Part shown: piece by piece, positions 55,352 to 63,968 of the stretch
Layout: each line of letters opens with the position of its first letter
Position numbering within the stretch: position 1 is the first letter of the stretch
DNA from: Lysinibacillus fusiformis
Lineage (GTDB): Bacteria; Bacillota; Bacilli; Bacillales_A; Planococcaceae
Direction: 5' to 3'
NCBI RefSeq assembly: GCF_002845985.1
Contig: NZ_PDFK01000011.1
Coordinates: forward strand, 43,738-107,737
DNA: 64,000 nt
Notes under the pieces: model-generated
What the model saw: only the letters and a program-made list of their open reading frames with translations
The model's database searches: none
Told to the model about the DNA's origin: nothing
Made by a program: the position numbers and the translations under genes

Positions 55352-56224
55352 TTACACTATGATAAATCCATGCTGCAAAGGATCTTCACGGTCCACTACA
55401 AATTGATGGATTCCTGTGATATATCCTGTTAATGCAATTTCATAGCCAGCTTCATGCTTTTGACTAATTTCAATGCTGCTACCAAAAATACTGTCATTTT
55501 TTTTGACAGCTTCTTCCCCTAAAACTGCTAGTAACGCCAATGTACTGTCTACACCAGGTGAACGTAATATATAGCCATCTCGCTCAAAGGTAACTGACCG
55601 TACTGAACTGTCTAGCTGTTCATACATAATGACACCATCTGCTGTACTATATTTCTCACTTTCTAGTAATCCCCACGTACTGATTTCTGCTAATTCATCT
55701 AGAACAATTGCCTTTAATTGCTGTGGTTTTTCTACAACAAAGTAGCGGCGCTCATTATCGATAATTACTTCGTCACCTTCTATATGCGCTGGCTTCAATG
55801 TCAAATGAACTGATAAAACAGTATCTTTCGGTTCAGAAAGTTTTACATAGGCTTCATAAACACCTTTTACTGTTTCAATAGAGTAAATATTATCTCTTGA
55901 AAGCTCTATTATTCCTTGCTCAATCAACGCTGTCATTGTGGCTACAAGTGCTTCATACTTAAAATTTGTAGAAGCCGAATGTTGGAAAAATAATAGTCGA
56001 TAGGATGCAATAGCTGATGGTAAAACAAGACAGCCATTCATTCCACGGTGTCCTCTAGGTTCATTCAGAAGCAATTGTTTTGTATCTTCGAATTGCGTAT
56101 TTAAAGCATGAGCCGCTTCCGTAATATTTTCATGCGCAAGCATGATTGGTGATTGCACAATAATACGAAAGGCTTCTCCCACTACTTGTGTATCGATCGT
56201 TTGAAAAGACTTATGAAAATTCAT
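55352..56224 (-). CDS. Proline-racemase-family protein lacking both catalytic cysteines
   Basis: 290 residues. The fold matches the next gene: FHKSFQTIDTQVVGEAFRIIVQ, LLLNEPRGHRGMNG, an internal repeat and the C-terminal IALTGYITGIHQFVVDREDPLQHGFII. At the position of the epimerase MCGHDTIG it has FKYEALVA (Cys to Lys, His to Glu), and RSPCGTGTS is replaced by RSPGVDSTL. So both catalytic cysteines, and the Asp/His partners, are gone. It cannot work as a normal epimerase. It could be a partner subunit, a dehydratase-like variant, or a decaying duplicate; the frame is fully open. Gap to the epimerase gene is 12 bp. Confidence 0.85.
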   Translation of the reverse strand: MNFHKSFQTIDTQVVGEAFRIIVQSPIMLAHENITEAAHALNTQFEDTKQLLLNEPRGHRGMNGCLVLPSAIASYRLLFFQHSASTNFKYEALVATMTALIEQGIIELSRDNIYSIETVKGVYEAYVKLSEPKDTVLSVHLTLKPAHIEGDEVIIDNERRYFVVEKPQQLKAIVLDELAEISTWGLLESEKYSTADGVIMYEQLDSSVRSVTFERDGYILRSPGVDSTLALLAVLGEEAVKKNDSIFGSSIEISQKHEAGYEIALTGYITGIHQFVVDREDPLQHGFIIV

Positions 56225-56236
56225 GCTTATCCTCCC

Positions 56237-57256
56237 TTAGTGATCCATTGGCGGAATCATCAAATAGCCCTCTTTCAGTGGATCCTGATTATTGTAAAAG
56301 AATCGATGCATACCCATAACCCAGGCAGATCCTGTTACCTCTGGAATAACAGCGGTTAGGCCACTAATAGCTACTTCTTCTAGTACACGTGCTTTAAACA
56401 TTGTCCCCACAATACTTTCATAGACGAAGGACTCATTGAGAGCAAGCTCATTTTTTGAATAGAGTGTAGCAATTTTTGCGGATGTACCAGTGCCACAAGG
56501 GGAACGGTCAATCCCTCCTGGTGGAACAACAACTGTATTTTTTAAATCTGCTAATGGATTGACTGGGTCTGTATAAAACTCAATATGTGTAAGTCCATGG
56601 ATAAATGGGAATTCTGGATGGACAATATCTTCCTTAGCATTCACAGCATTGCGGAGACGAATAGCTGTGTTAATAATTTTCGTTGAATTGTCTACAGCTA
56701 AGTTTAGATTGATTTTTCTAGCATCTATAATGCCGTAAAAGTTCCCTCCATAAGCTATTTCACATTCCACTACACCTAATTCAGAATCATTTATTTCAAT
56801 CGTTTTTAATAGAAAGGATGGTACATTTTTAAATGTCACTTCCTTCGCTACGCCATCCACTACTTTAATCTTTACATCAATTAAACCTGCAGGTGTGTCC
56901 AATTTTATGTTTGTATAAGGTGTATTAACCTCTATTAAATTTGCTTCAATAAGTGCTGTACAAACGCCTATTGTGTCATGTCCACACATCGGCAAGTAAC
57001 CACCTGTTTCTATATAAATCACTCCAAAATCTGCTTCGGGATGGCAAGGATCTGTAATGATAACACCTGACATCACACTATGTCCTCGGGGCTCATTCAT
57101 AAGAAATTTTCGAATCCAGTCAAAATTCTCTTGCATAAATAACATTTTTTCAGACATTGTTTTGCCTTCAAGCTTAGGCATACCGCTTATTAATGAACGT
57201 GTTGGATTCCCACCTGTATGGGTATCAATTGTTGTAAAGAGCTTTTGAAATTTCAT
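56237..57256 (-). CDS. 4-hydroxyproline 2-epimerase, proline racemase family
   Basis: 339 residues. Both catalytic cysteines are present: Cys91 (LPMCGHDTIG) and Cys254 (DRSPCGTGTSA), with NEPRGHSVMSG upstream. It interconverts trans-4-hydroxy-L-proline and cis-4-hydroxy-D-proline, the first pathway step. Proline racemase and trans-3-hydroxyproline dehydratase are alternatives; the latter lacks the first Cys pattern (it has Thr), which argues against it. It overlaps the FAD oxidase gene by 4 nt (ATGA). Confidence 0.92.
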   Translation of the reverse strand: MKFQKLFTTIDTHTGGNPTRSLISGMPKLEGKTMSEKMLFMQENFDWIRKFLMNEPRGHSVMSGVIITDPCHPEADFGVIYIETGGYLPMCGHDTIGVCTALIEANLIEVNTPYTNIKLDTPAGLIDVKIKVVDGVAKEVTFKNVPSFLLKTIEINDSELGVVECEIAYGGNFYGIIDARKINLNLAVDNSTKIINTAIRLRNAVNAKEDIVHPEFPFIHGLTHIEFYTDPVNPLADLKNTVVVPPGGIDRSPCGTGTSAKIATLYSKNELALNESFVYESIVGTMFKARVLEEVAISGLTAVIPEVTGSAWVMGMHRFFYNNQDPLKEGYLMIPPMDH

Positions 57257-58434
57257 TTGTGAAGTACTCCTTTCTGGAAACGACTAAGATGAACTGGTTC
57301 AGTAGGAATGCATGTATCTTTGTACTGTAGTAATTCTTGGATAAGCTTCCCAGTAACTGCAGCCAAGCTAATTCCATCTCCTTCATGACCTGCCGCAATA
57401 TAGAAACCAGGCACTTCTTCTACTTCACAAATAATAGGTAAATGATCTTCCGTCCATGGTCTTAACCCTGCATATGTACGAATAATCGACATATCAGCGA
57501 TTTTTGGATAAAAACGTACAGCACGTCTAGCAATCATTTTCACCACATCATGATTCACTTTCGTGTCAAAGCCTACAAATTCGCGACTACTTCCTATTAA
57601 AAAATTTTGTGCCTCTGTCGGCTCAAACACTAACGCTACTCCGTATTTTTCAATATCCACATCCACTTTACGTTCTCCACCAAATTTTGAAATTAAATAA
57701 CCAAATTCCATCACTTTTCTTAGCCCTACTAGTTGCTGACGTGATGCGACAAGAATATGTCCTTTGCGAGGTTTAATTGGAATATCAACACCCAGCATTT
57801 GCCCAATAAACGGTGCCCAAATTCCACAAGCATTAATTACTTTATTTGCTGTTATCCATCCCTCATTCGTTTCAAGTAAAAATGTACCATCTGGCTGTTT
57901 CGTAATATTTTTGACTTCTGTATGTTTTTTTATCTTTGCCCCTAACTTTTCAGCTGAGTGAAACATAGAAAATGTCAGCATATATGGGTTCACTGTTGAA
58001 TCGGTTTTACATTCCAATCCACCGTATAAGTCATCTGCAAAGTATTTTGACTCATTCCGCAAGTCCTCACGATCTAACATTGTAAAATCTAAACCCGCCT
58101 CCCGTTGACGATTAACCCACTGCTGAGCAGCCTCCATCTCTAGCTCACTTTCACAAACAAGAATGCTGCCAGGATTCCGATATTCAAAGCTCATATCTAA
58201 CTCTCGATTTAACTCATGTACTAATCTTTGACTGACTAAAGACATTTGACTGTCAAAGCCAGGATCTTTATCAATAGCTAAAATATTGCCATCACAGCGA
58301 GAAGAAGTACCACTCGCAAGTTCATTTTTTTCAAGTATTGTGATATCAAGGCCCGCTTTTGCACAATAATAAGCAATTGCTCCACCAATAATGCCACCGC
58401 CAATAATGACGATATCATGATGGGATTTCTTCAT
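57253..58434 (-). CDS. FAD-dependent D-amino-acid oxidase-type subunit, probable D-hydroxyproline dehydrogenase
   Basis: 393 residues of the DAO/GlyOx family. FAD-binding HDIVIIGGGIIGGAIAYYCAKAGLDITILEK at 6-36, the ELASGTSSRCDGNI segment, and a C-terminal GLRPWTEDHLPIICEV...GFYIAAGHEGDGISLAAVTGKLIQELL. It oxidises cis-4-hydroxy-D-proline to pyrroline-4-hydroxy-2-carboxylate. In Pseudomonas-type enzymes the matching subunit works with ferredoxin-like and NAD/FAD subunits, which are found here on the divergent operon (60,437-62,254). First gene of the leftward operon, with a sigma-54 promoter upstream. Confidence 0.88.
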   Translation of the reverse strand: MKKSHHDIVIIGGGIIGGAIAYYCAKAGLDITILEKNELASGTSSRCDGNILAIDKDPGFDSQMSLVSQRLVHELNRELDMSFEYRNPGSILVCESELEMEAAQQWVNRQREAGLDFTMLDREDLRNESKYFADDLYGGLECKTDSTVNPYMLTFSMFHSAEKLGAKIKKHTEVKNITKQPDGTFLLETNEGWITANKVINACGIWAPFIGQMLGVDIPIKPRKGHILVASRQQLVGLRKVMEFGYLISKFGGERKVDVDIEKYGVALVFEPTEAQNFLIGSSREFVGFDTKVNHDVVKMIARRAVRFYPKIADMSIIRTYAGLRPWTEDHLPIICEVEEVPGFYIAAGHEGDGISLAAVTGKLIQELLQYKDTCIPTEPVHLSRFQKGVLHK

Positions 58435-58468
58435 GTCTCTCCCCTCCTTTTCTATTCATGACTGTATG

Positions 58469-58485
58469 ATGCAAAAAACATGCCA
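58469..58485 (-). promoter_or_regulatory. Sigma-54 promoter of the hydroxyproline operon
   Basis: On the minus strand TGGCAT-GTTTT-TTGCAT matches the -24/-12 consensus TGGCAC-N5-TTGCA with a single change. It lies about 35 bp before the FAD oxidase start. Confidence 0.9.
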
Positions 58486-58526
58486 ATCTATCTTATTGGA
58501 ATTTGTTTGATAAACTAGTCACTATG

Positions 58527-58563
58527 TGTCAAAATTATTTATATTATTCAAAATAATTTGACA
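58527..58563. promoter_or_regulatory. Inverted repeat, candidate upstream activator site
   Basis: TGTCAAAATTATTT and AAAATAATTTGACA form an inverted repeat (offset by one base in the AT arm) 42 bp or more upstream of the leftward sigma-54 promoter. It lies between that promoter and the activator gene, the usual place for an enhancer site of a bacterial enhancer-binding protein. Confidence 0.5.
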
Positions 58564-58588
58564 AATAAATAATGAGGGGGGACTTACA

Positions 58589-60295
58589 TTGCATCCATAT
58601 CATTTAATAATGAATAAAATATTAAAACGTAACTTTGCTATTATTTCTACTGACGATATAGTGTCCAAAATAAACGATGACAGCAAACAATATTTTGTGC
58701 TTGAAAATAATAAACCCTATGCAACAATGCGCGGTAAAAGAAAAAATGATGTTCACTATGTTGCTTGTCATACCATCCAGTTGGATTGCCCACTCAACAT
58801 AGCTATTGAATATATGAAGGAATATGAATTTTTACTAGTTTGTAGTGAGGAAAAACAATATTTAGGATATTTATGGAGAGAGTCCTTAGTATACGATCTT
58901 GCCTATGAATTAGAATGTGGCAATGCTTATTTACAAACCATTTTAGACACAATAAATGAATCATGTACTGTCATTGATGCTGAACAAAATGTTGTTTATT
59001 GGACGAAGGGAGCAGAAAGCATTTTTTCTGTGTCTGGAGAAAATATTATTGGAAAGCCCATCACTCAATTTTTCAAAGAAGATCAACTAGAAATTTTACA
59101 TACTTTACAGCATAGAAAATCTGTTTATCAACAGCAGCATTTTCCTCGGGAAGATCTCGTCGTCATGATCAATTCAAACCCTGTTATGCTGCATGATAAG
59201 ACAATTGGGGCAGTCGTTGCTGAAACTGATATTACCCATGTCAAAAAATTAAACGAAGAGCTTCATCTTACATCTGAAAAATTATTGAATTTAGAGAAAC
59301 AGATGAATACTAATGGCTTAGCCTATGATCCATTTACACTTATTCGTGGCAATAGTCCAAAGCTTAAAGAAGTATTAGAAAAAGTAAAAAAGGTAGCAGA
59401 AACCGAGGCAAATATTTTAATTTACGGAGAGAGTGGAGTTGGTAAAGAACTGTTTGCACGTGCAGTTCATGCCATTCGAGAAAAGCCTGAAGCACCATTT
59501 GTCGCTATCAATTGTGGAGCCATTCCTAGTGGCTTATTTGAAAGTGAGATATTTGGTTATGAAAAAGGAGCTTTTTCTGGAGCCCATCAAAAAGGAAAAA
59601 AAGGTAAAGTAGAGCTTGCACGTGGAGGTACTTTATTTTTAGATGAAATTGGTGAAATGCCGCTAGAAATGCAAGTAAAGATTTTGCGATTGCTACAGGA
59701 AAAAACGTTTTATACAGTTGGCGGTACAAAGGAAATGGACGTTGAATTTAATTTAGTAGCTGCTACTAATAGAGATTTAAAGCAATTAGTGGCAGAAGGA
59801 AAATTCAGAGAGGATTTATATTATCGACTGAATGTGGTGAATTTCACAGTTCCCCCGCTTCGAGAGCGAGCATCAGATATTTTAGAAATTAGCAATTATT
59901 TCTTATATGAAAAATCGATTAAATATAATCGACCTATTCAAGGAATCCCAACTGAAATAGCCAATGTTCTTTTAAAATACCAATGGCCAGGCAATGTACG
60001 GGAATTATCTAACGTTATTGAGCGACTTGTTGTATTTTCTGATGAGGGAGCCATTCATATGGAAGACTTACCTACGGATATTTTAGCAGCTATGCCAAAA
60101 GATGAAAAGTTGGAAGTTAAGAGGGATTTTCCTCTAGGGACAGAGCTTAACAATCAACTTGAACATTATGAACGGGAAATTATTTTAGAACAGCTTGCCA
60201 AAGTAAATGGTAATAAAAAAATATGTGCTAAAAACTTAGGCATTACTCGTGCCACTTTATACAATCGATTAAAAAAATTAAACATAGATGTCTAA
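58589..60295 (+). CDS. Sigma-54-dependent transcriptional activator (enhancer-binding protein)
   Basis: 568 residues. An N-terminal region of about 110 residues that I do not recognise, a PAS domain (about 112-220: ILDTINESCTVIDAEQNVVYWTKGAESIF), AAA+ domain (about 250-490) with Walker A GESGVGKE (280-287), a GAFSGA loop (327-332, usual form GAFTGA) and Walker B GGTLFLDEIGEM, and a Fis-type HTH (NKKICAKNLGITRATLYNRLKKL). It would activate the flanking -24/-12 promoters in response to hydroxyproline or an intermediate. The start is TTG at 58589 after GGGGGG; an in-frame ATG at 58610 is an alternative. Confidence 0.93.
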   Translation: MHPYHLIMNKILKRNFAIISTDDIVSKINDDSKQYFVLENNKPYATMRGKRKNDVHYVACHTIQLDCPLNIAIEYMKEYEFLLVCSEEKQYLGYLWRESLVYDLAYELECGNAYLQTILDTINESCTVIDAEQNVVYWTKGAESIFSVSGENIIGKPITQFFKEDQLEILHTLQHRKSVYQQQHFPREDLVVMINSNPVMLHDKTIGAVVAETDITHVKKLNEELHLTSEKLLNLEKQMNTNGLAYDPFTLIRGNSPKLKEVLEKVKKVAETEANILIYGESGVGKELFARAVHAIREKPEAPFVAINCGAIPSGLFESEIFGYEKGAFSGAHQKGKKGKVELARGGTLFLDEIGEMPLEMQVKILRLLQEKTFYTVGGTKEMDVEFNLVAATNRDLKQLVAEGKFREDLYYRLNVVNFTVPPLRERASDILEISNYFLYEKSIKYNRPIQGIPTEIANVLLKYQWPGNVRELSNVIERLVVFSDEGAIHMEDLPTDILAAMPKDEKLEVKRDFPLGTELNNQLEHYEREIILEQLAKVNGNKKICAKNLGITRATLYNRLKKLNIDV

Positions 60296-60378
60296 CTTTT
60301 TAAAATAAATGTCAATGTTTCTATACACTACTTTCACATATGTCTATAAAATCATTTTCTTAGCGACTTTCTTTTTTC

Positions 60379-60395
60379 TGGCATAGTTTTTGCAT
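60379..60395 (+). promoter_or_regulatory. Sigma-54 promoter of the dehydrogenase subunit operon
   Basis: TGGCAT-AGTTT-TTGCAT fits the -24/-12 consensus with correct N5 spacing, about 42 bp before the BFD-protein start. Confidence 0.9.
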
Positions 60396-60436
60396 TATCT
60401 AGTATGGAAAGTATTTCATATAGTAGAGGTGGAACT

Positions 60437-60706
60437 ATGCAAAATAAATCGATGATTGTATGTCGTTGTGAAGAAATTAGTTACGATGAATTAATAGAAA
60501 GCGCATCAAAATATAAGTGCTCTGCACGAGAACTGAAGTTACGAACACGTGCAGGAATGGGCTATTGCGGTGGCCGTACATGCCGTACTATGGTAGATAA
60601 TATTGCTCATCTTCATCATCCACGTACAAATGATGAAATTTCATTAAAACATCAGGCACCCATTCGACCAGTGCGATTCTCCGATTTAGGGGAGGTTAAA
60701 TCATGA
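60437..60706 (+). CDS. BFD-like [2Fe-2S] protein, D-hydroxyproline dehydrogenase subunit
   Basis: 89 residues from ATG at 60437 (GAGGTGGAACT upstream; the open frame from 60404 overlaps the sigma-54 promoter leader). The cluster ligands are Cys9, Cys11, Cys44 and Cys49 (CRC ... YCGGRTC), the BFD pattern. In multi-subunit dehydrogenases this small unit carries electrons between flavins. It overlaps the next gene by 4 nt (ATGA). Confidence 0.9.
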   Translation: MQNKSMIVCRCEEISYDELIESASKYKCSARELKLRTRAGMGYCGGRTCRTMVDNIAHLHHPRTNDEISLKHQAPIRPVRFSDLGEVKS

Positions 60707-61041
60707 CAGAACGTATAATTACCCACCCCGTTTTAGGGAATTTAATCCAAAAAGAAAAAATAACTTTTACTTTTGACGATCAGGTAATTGAAGGTTACAA
60801 AGGTGAATCCCTAGCTGCTGCATTGCTAGTACAAGGAATCCGCACTTTACGTTTGCACGAAGAAACAGGGCAGCCTCGAGGCATTTATTGTAATATTGGT
60901 CACTGCTTTGAATGCCGTGTCAATATAAACGGCTTGGACGGCGAGCGAGCATGCTTAACCCCTATTTCAGATGGGATGGTTGTAAAAAGTGGGCAGCCAC
61001 TTCCTACGACAGTAAGGGACTGGAGGAAGAACCATGAATAA
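60703..61041 (+). CDS. Ferredoxin-like [2Fe-2S] subunit of D-hydroxyproline dehydrogenase
   Basis: 112 residues with a Fer2_4-type ferredoxin fold. Cluster ligands Cys63, Cys68, Cys71 and Cys84 (GIYCNIGHCFECRVNI ... RACLTPI). Homologues are the gamma subunits of heteromeric hydroxyproline, octopine or sarcosine-type dehydrogenases. It overlaps both neighbours by a few bases, which suggests fixed subunit ratios. Confidence 0.9.
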   Translation: MTERIITHPVLGNLIQKEKITFTFDDQVIEGYKGESLAAALLVQGIRTLRLHEETGQPRGIYCNIGHCFECRVNINGLDGERACLTPISDGMVVKSGQPLPTTVRDWRKNHE

Positions 61042-62254
61042 TAAAGTAATTATAATTGGAGCTGGTCCTGCTGGGCTTGCGGCGGCCATTACATTGGCGG
61101 AAAAAAATATTGCTGTCCTTGTTATCGATGAATATTTGTATGCGGGAGGGCGATTACTGGGACAACTATATGAAGAAAAACCAGGAACATGGTGGAATGG
61201 TATTGTGGAATCTGAACGTTTATTAAAACGAGCTAAAGCAGTCAATGTTGAATTTTTACTACAAACAAGTGTATCCGATTTAGAAAAAGTGGATCAAACG
61301 TGGATCATCCACACAACCAAAGGTATATTTCGTACCCAACATCTGCTATTAGCTACTGGAGCTGCCGAATCACCTTTCCCAATTCCAGGCTGGACTCTAC
61401 CAGGTGTAATGTCTGTTGGAGCAGCACAAGTAATGACAAATGTGCATCGTGTGAAGCCTGGTAAACGGGGAGTCATTGTCGGGGTCAATGTACTATCTTC
61501 TGCTATTGCGATGGAATTACAATTAGCAGGGGTTCAAGTAGCAGCTATCACATTACCTCCCTCTAACTTGTTAGCGAAGAAGAATAGTAATCCTTTAGAA
61601 GTTATGAACTCCTTATTACATGTAGCTCATATGGCTCCCTCCCCTCTTGTTAAAATGGGCAGCAAATTGATGAAAAATGACTTTATGAAAAAGCTCAGTA
61701 TTTCCTTTTATCCCAAAAATGGTGTGAAAATGTGGGATATACCTATTATGTTGCGTAAAGCTGTTATTGAAATCGTCGGTAAAGATCAAGTTGAAGGGGT
61801 CGTTTTAGCAACAGTGAATACAGATGGCTCTCTTGTTAAAGGTAGCGAACAACGAATCAAAGCAGATTTTATTTGTATCGCTGGCGGCCTATACCCTTTA
61901 GCAGAACTTGCCTCTTTAGCTGGTTGTCCATTCCATTATATCGAAGAATTAGGTGGGTTCATTCCTTTACATAATGAACAAATGGAAACTAATTTAGAGG
62001 GGTTGTATGTCGCTGGAAATATTACGGGCATTGAAGGAGCCAAGGTAGCATTAGCACAAGGAAAAGTTGCTGGCCTTACAATTGCTCAACGTCTCAATGC
62101 AGGAGCCTCAAAGTATGATATTAAGCTTGCTATCCAAGATGTTGAAAAAACAAGAGCTACTGCACATATTCAATTTCATCCTGAAATTTCAGCCGGTCGT
62201 CAACAGATGAAACAAATTTGGGATGAATCTGTTGGACCGCTTACGATTCATTAA
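61034..62254 (+). CDS. NAD(P)/FAD-binding subunit of D-hydroxyproline dehydrogenase
   Basis: 406 residues. FAD motif KVIIIGAGPAGLAAAITLAEKNIAVLVIDE, then ATGAAESPFPIPGWTLPGVMSVGAAQ and a second nucleotide-binding stretch KRGVIVGVNVLSSAIAMEL. The C-terminal VAGNITGIEGAKVALAQGKVAGLTIA is typical of the alpha subunits of these heteromeric dehydrogenases. Together with the BFD, ferredoxin-like and DAO-type subunits it completes the enzyme. It overlaps the ferredoxin gene by 8 nt, with GGAGGAAGAACC before its ATG. Confidence 0.9.
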   Translation: MNNKVIIIGAGPAGLAAAITLAEKNIAVLVIDEYLYAGGRLLGQLYEEKPGTWWNGIVESERLLKRAKAVNVEFLLQTSVSDLEKVDQTWIIHTTKGIFRTQHLLLATGAAESPFPIPGWTLPGVMSVGAAQVMTNVHRVKPGKRGVIVGVNVLSSAIAMELQLAGVQVAAITLPPSNLLAKKNSNPLEVMNSLLHVAHMAPSPLVKMGSKLMKNDFMKKLSISFYPKNGVKMWDIPIMLRKAVIEIVGKDQVEGVVLATVNTDGSLVKGSEQRIKADFICIAGGLYPLAELASLAGCPFHYIEELGGFIPLHNEQMETNLEGLYVAGNITGIEGAKVALAQGKVAGLTIAQRLNAGASKYDIKLAIQDVEKTRATAHIQFHPEISAGRQQMKQIWDESVGPLTIH

Positions 62255-62272
62255 AAATGCCTATTAAAGAAT

Positions 62273-62312
62273 AAAAGTCTTTTTCTCATCTTCATGAGTA
62301 AAAGGCTTTTTT
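62273..62312 (+). terminator. Intrinsic terminator of the dehydrogenase subunit operon
   Basis: AAAAGTCTTTTTCTCAT pairs imperfectly with ATGAGTAAAAGGCTTTT around CTTC and is followed by T residues, 18 bp after the stop. Confidence 0.85.
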
Positions 62313-62318
62313 GCTTTA

Positions 62319-62335
62319 TGGCATAAAACATGCAA
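62319..62335 (+). promoter_or_regulatory. Sigma-54 promoter of the symporter gene
   Basis: TGGCAT-AAAAC-ATGCAA has the -24/-12 layout with one change in the -12 element (ATGCA for TTGCA). It leaves a leader of about 170 nt before the symporter start. A strong ribosome-like GAAAGGAGG at 62361-62369 within that leader has no convincing frame after it. Confidence 0.75.
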
Positions 62336-62516
62336 TACATATGATGTGATTAAAAATCGTGAAAGGAGGTTTTGATTCTTAAACAATATGCCATATATGT
62401 ACCTTCCATAATATTGAATTACTGATTTGTGTGACAAAATGGATGCTGCTGTATAGTACACAATTTCTTGGGTGGGAATTTCGGGTTTTGATTGAAGAAA
62501 ACAAGGGGGAAAATCT

Positions 62517-63968
62517 ATGGAGACAATCGTTAATACATTGGTCGATTATATTTGGGGGAATGCACTCGTATACTTAGCATTAGGTGTGGGTCTTTACTTT
62601 ACCATCCTGACAAAAGCTGTTCAATTTCGTTATATTCCTGAGATGATTCGTTTATTACGTGAACGTAAAGAATCAAAAGAAGGAATCTCGTCGTTCCAAG
62701 CTTTTTGTATGGCATTGTCTGGACGAGTTGGTGTTGGTAATATCGCAGGTGTGGCTACGGCCATTGCTGCTGGTGGACCAGGCGCAGTATTTTGGATGGG
62801 TGTTATGGCATTTCTAGGGGGTGCAAGTGCATTTATAGAATCTACCCTTGCCCAATTATATAAAGAAAAGGCTGATGGTCAGTATCGTGGTGGTTCACCA
62901 TACTATATCGAAAAGGGTTTAAAACTAAAAGGCTTTGCTATATTTGTTGCGTTTGTTATCTGTCTTTCATATGGTGTTCTAGTGCCTGGGATCCAGGCAA
63001 ACACAATTGCCACTTCATTTAATACTGCTTTTCATATTCCACCATTTATAACAGGCGCGGTGATTGTTGTTCTTTTGGGATTAATCATATTTGGTGGTGT
63101 TAAACGTATAGCTCGTGTTGCTGACAAAATTGTTCCTATCATGGCACTTGCCTACGTCATTTTAACACTTATCATATTAGGGGCTAATGTGAGTGAAATT
63201 CCAGATATGCTTAAACTTATTATTACAAGTGCTTTTGGTACTAATGAAATCTTTGGGGGTATAGTTGGTACCGCAATCGCCTGGGGTGTAAGACGCTCCG
63301 TATTTTCAAATGTAGCTGGAGCTGGAGAAGCAACATTTAGTTCTGCTGCTGCTGAAGTATCTCATCCTGCTAAACAAGGTTTAGTTCAGGGTTTCTCAAT
63401 CTATATTGATACAATCATTGTATGTACTGCTACAGCATTAATGATTCTCATTACAGGTATGTATAACGTTACCCCTTCAGGAACAACGGCACCGTTAGTT
63501 GAAAATATCCCGGGCGTCGTGGCAGGTACTGCTTATACACAAGCAGCAGTATCTACAGTATTCCATGATTTTGGAAGTGGATTCGTGGCTATTGCCATAT
63601 TCCTCTTCGCATTCACGACTTTAATGGCATACTACTATATTGCAGAGACAACAATTGTTTATTTAGATAATAAGCTACGCTTCCCCATTTTGAAATTAGT
63701 ATTAAAAATAATCTTCTTACTCGTTGTTTATGTCGGAAGTGTACAATCGGTCAGTCTTATGTGGGGGCTTGGAGATATTGGATTCGGAAGTATGAGTTAT
63801 TTAAACTTTATTGCGATTGTATTATTAACCAAACCAGCCATTCAAGTTTTGCGAGATTATGATCGACAAAAAAAGGCTGGTCTCGATCCTATTTTTGATC
63901 CAAGAGAAGTTGGAATTAAAAATGCTGAATTCTGGATAGAATATAGCAACAATCATAAACGGAAATAA
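62517..63968 (+). CDS. Sodium:amino-acid symporter, AGCS family
   Basis: 483 residues, about ten membrane helices. AGCS signatures include FQAFCMALSGRVGVGNIAGVATAIAAGGPGAVFWMGVMAFLGGASAFIESTLAQLYKEK and GTAIAWGVRRSVFSNVAGAGEATFSSAAAEVSHPAKQGLVQGFSIYIDTIIVCTATALMIL. Known members carry alanine or glycine with sodium. Its sigma-54-type promoter and position suggest it imports hydroxyproline or proline here; that is inference. AAGGGGGAAAATCT precedes the ATG. Confidence 0.9.
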   Translation: METIVNTLVDYIWGNALVYLALGVGLYFTILTKAVQFRYIPEMIRLLRERKESKEGISSFQAFCMALSGRVGVGNIAGVATAIAAGGPGAVFWMGVMAFLGGASAFIESTLAQLYKEKADGQYRGGSPYYIEKGLKLKGFAIFVAFVICLSYGVLVPGIQANTIATSFNTAFHIPPFITGAVIVVLLGLIIFGGVKRIARVADKIVPIMALAYVILTLIILGANVSEIPDMLKLIITSAFGTNEIFGGIVGTAIAWGVRRSVFSNVAGAGEATFSSAAAEVSHPAKQGLVQGFSIYIDTIIVCTATALMILITGMYNVTPSGTTAPLVENIPGVVAGTAYTQAAVSTVFHDFGSGFVAIAIFLFAFTTLMAYYYIAETTIVYLDNKLRFPILKLVLKIIFLLVVYVGSVQSVSLMWGLGDIGFGSMSYLNFIAIVLLTKPAIQVLRDYDRQKKAGLDPIFDPREVGIKNAEFWIEYSNNHKRK

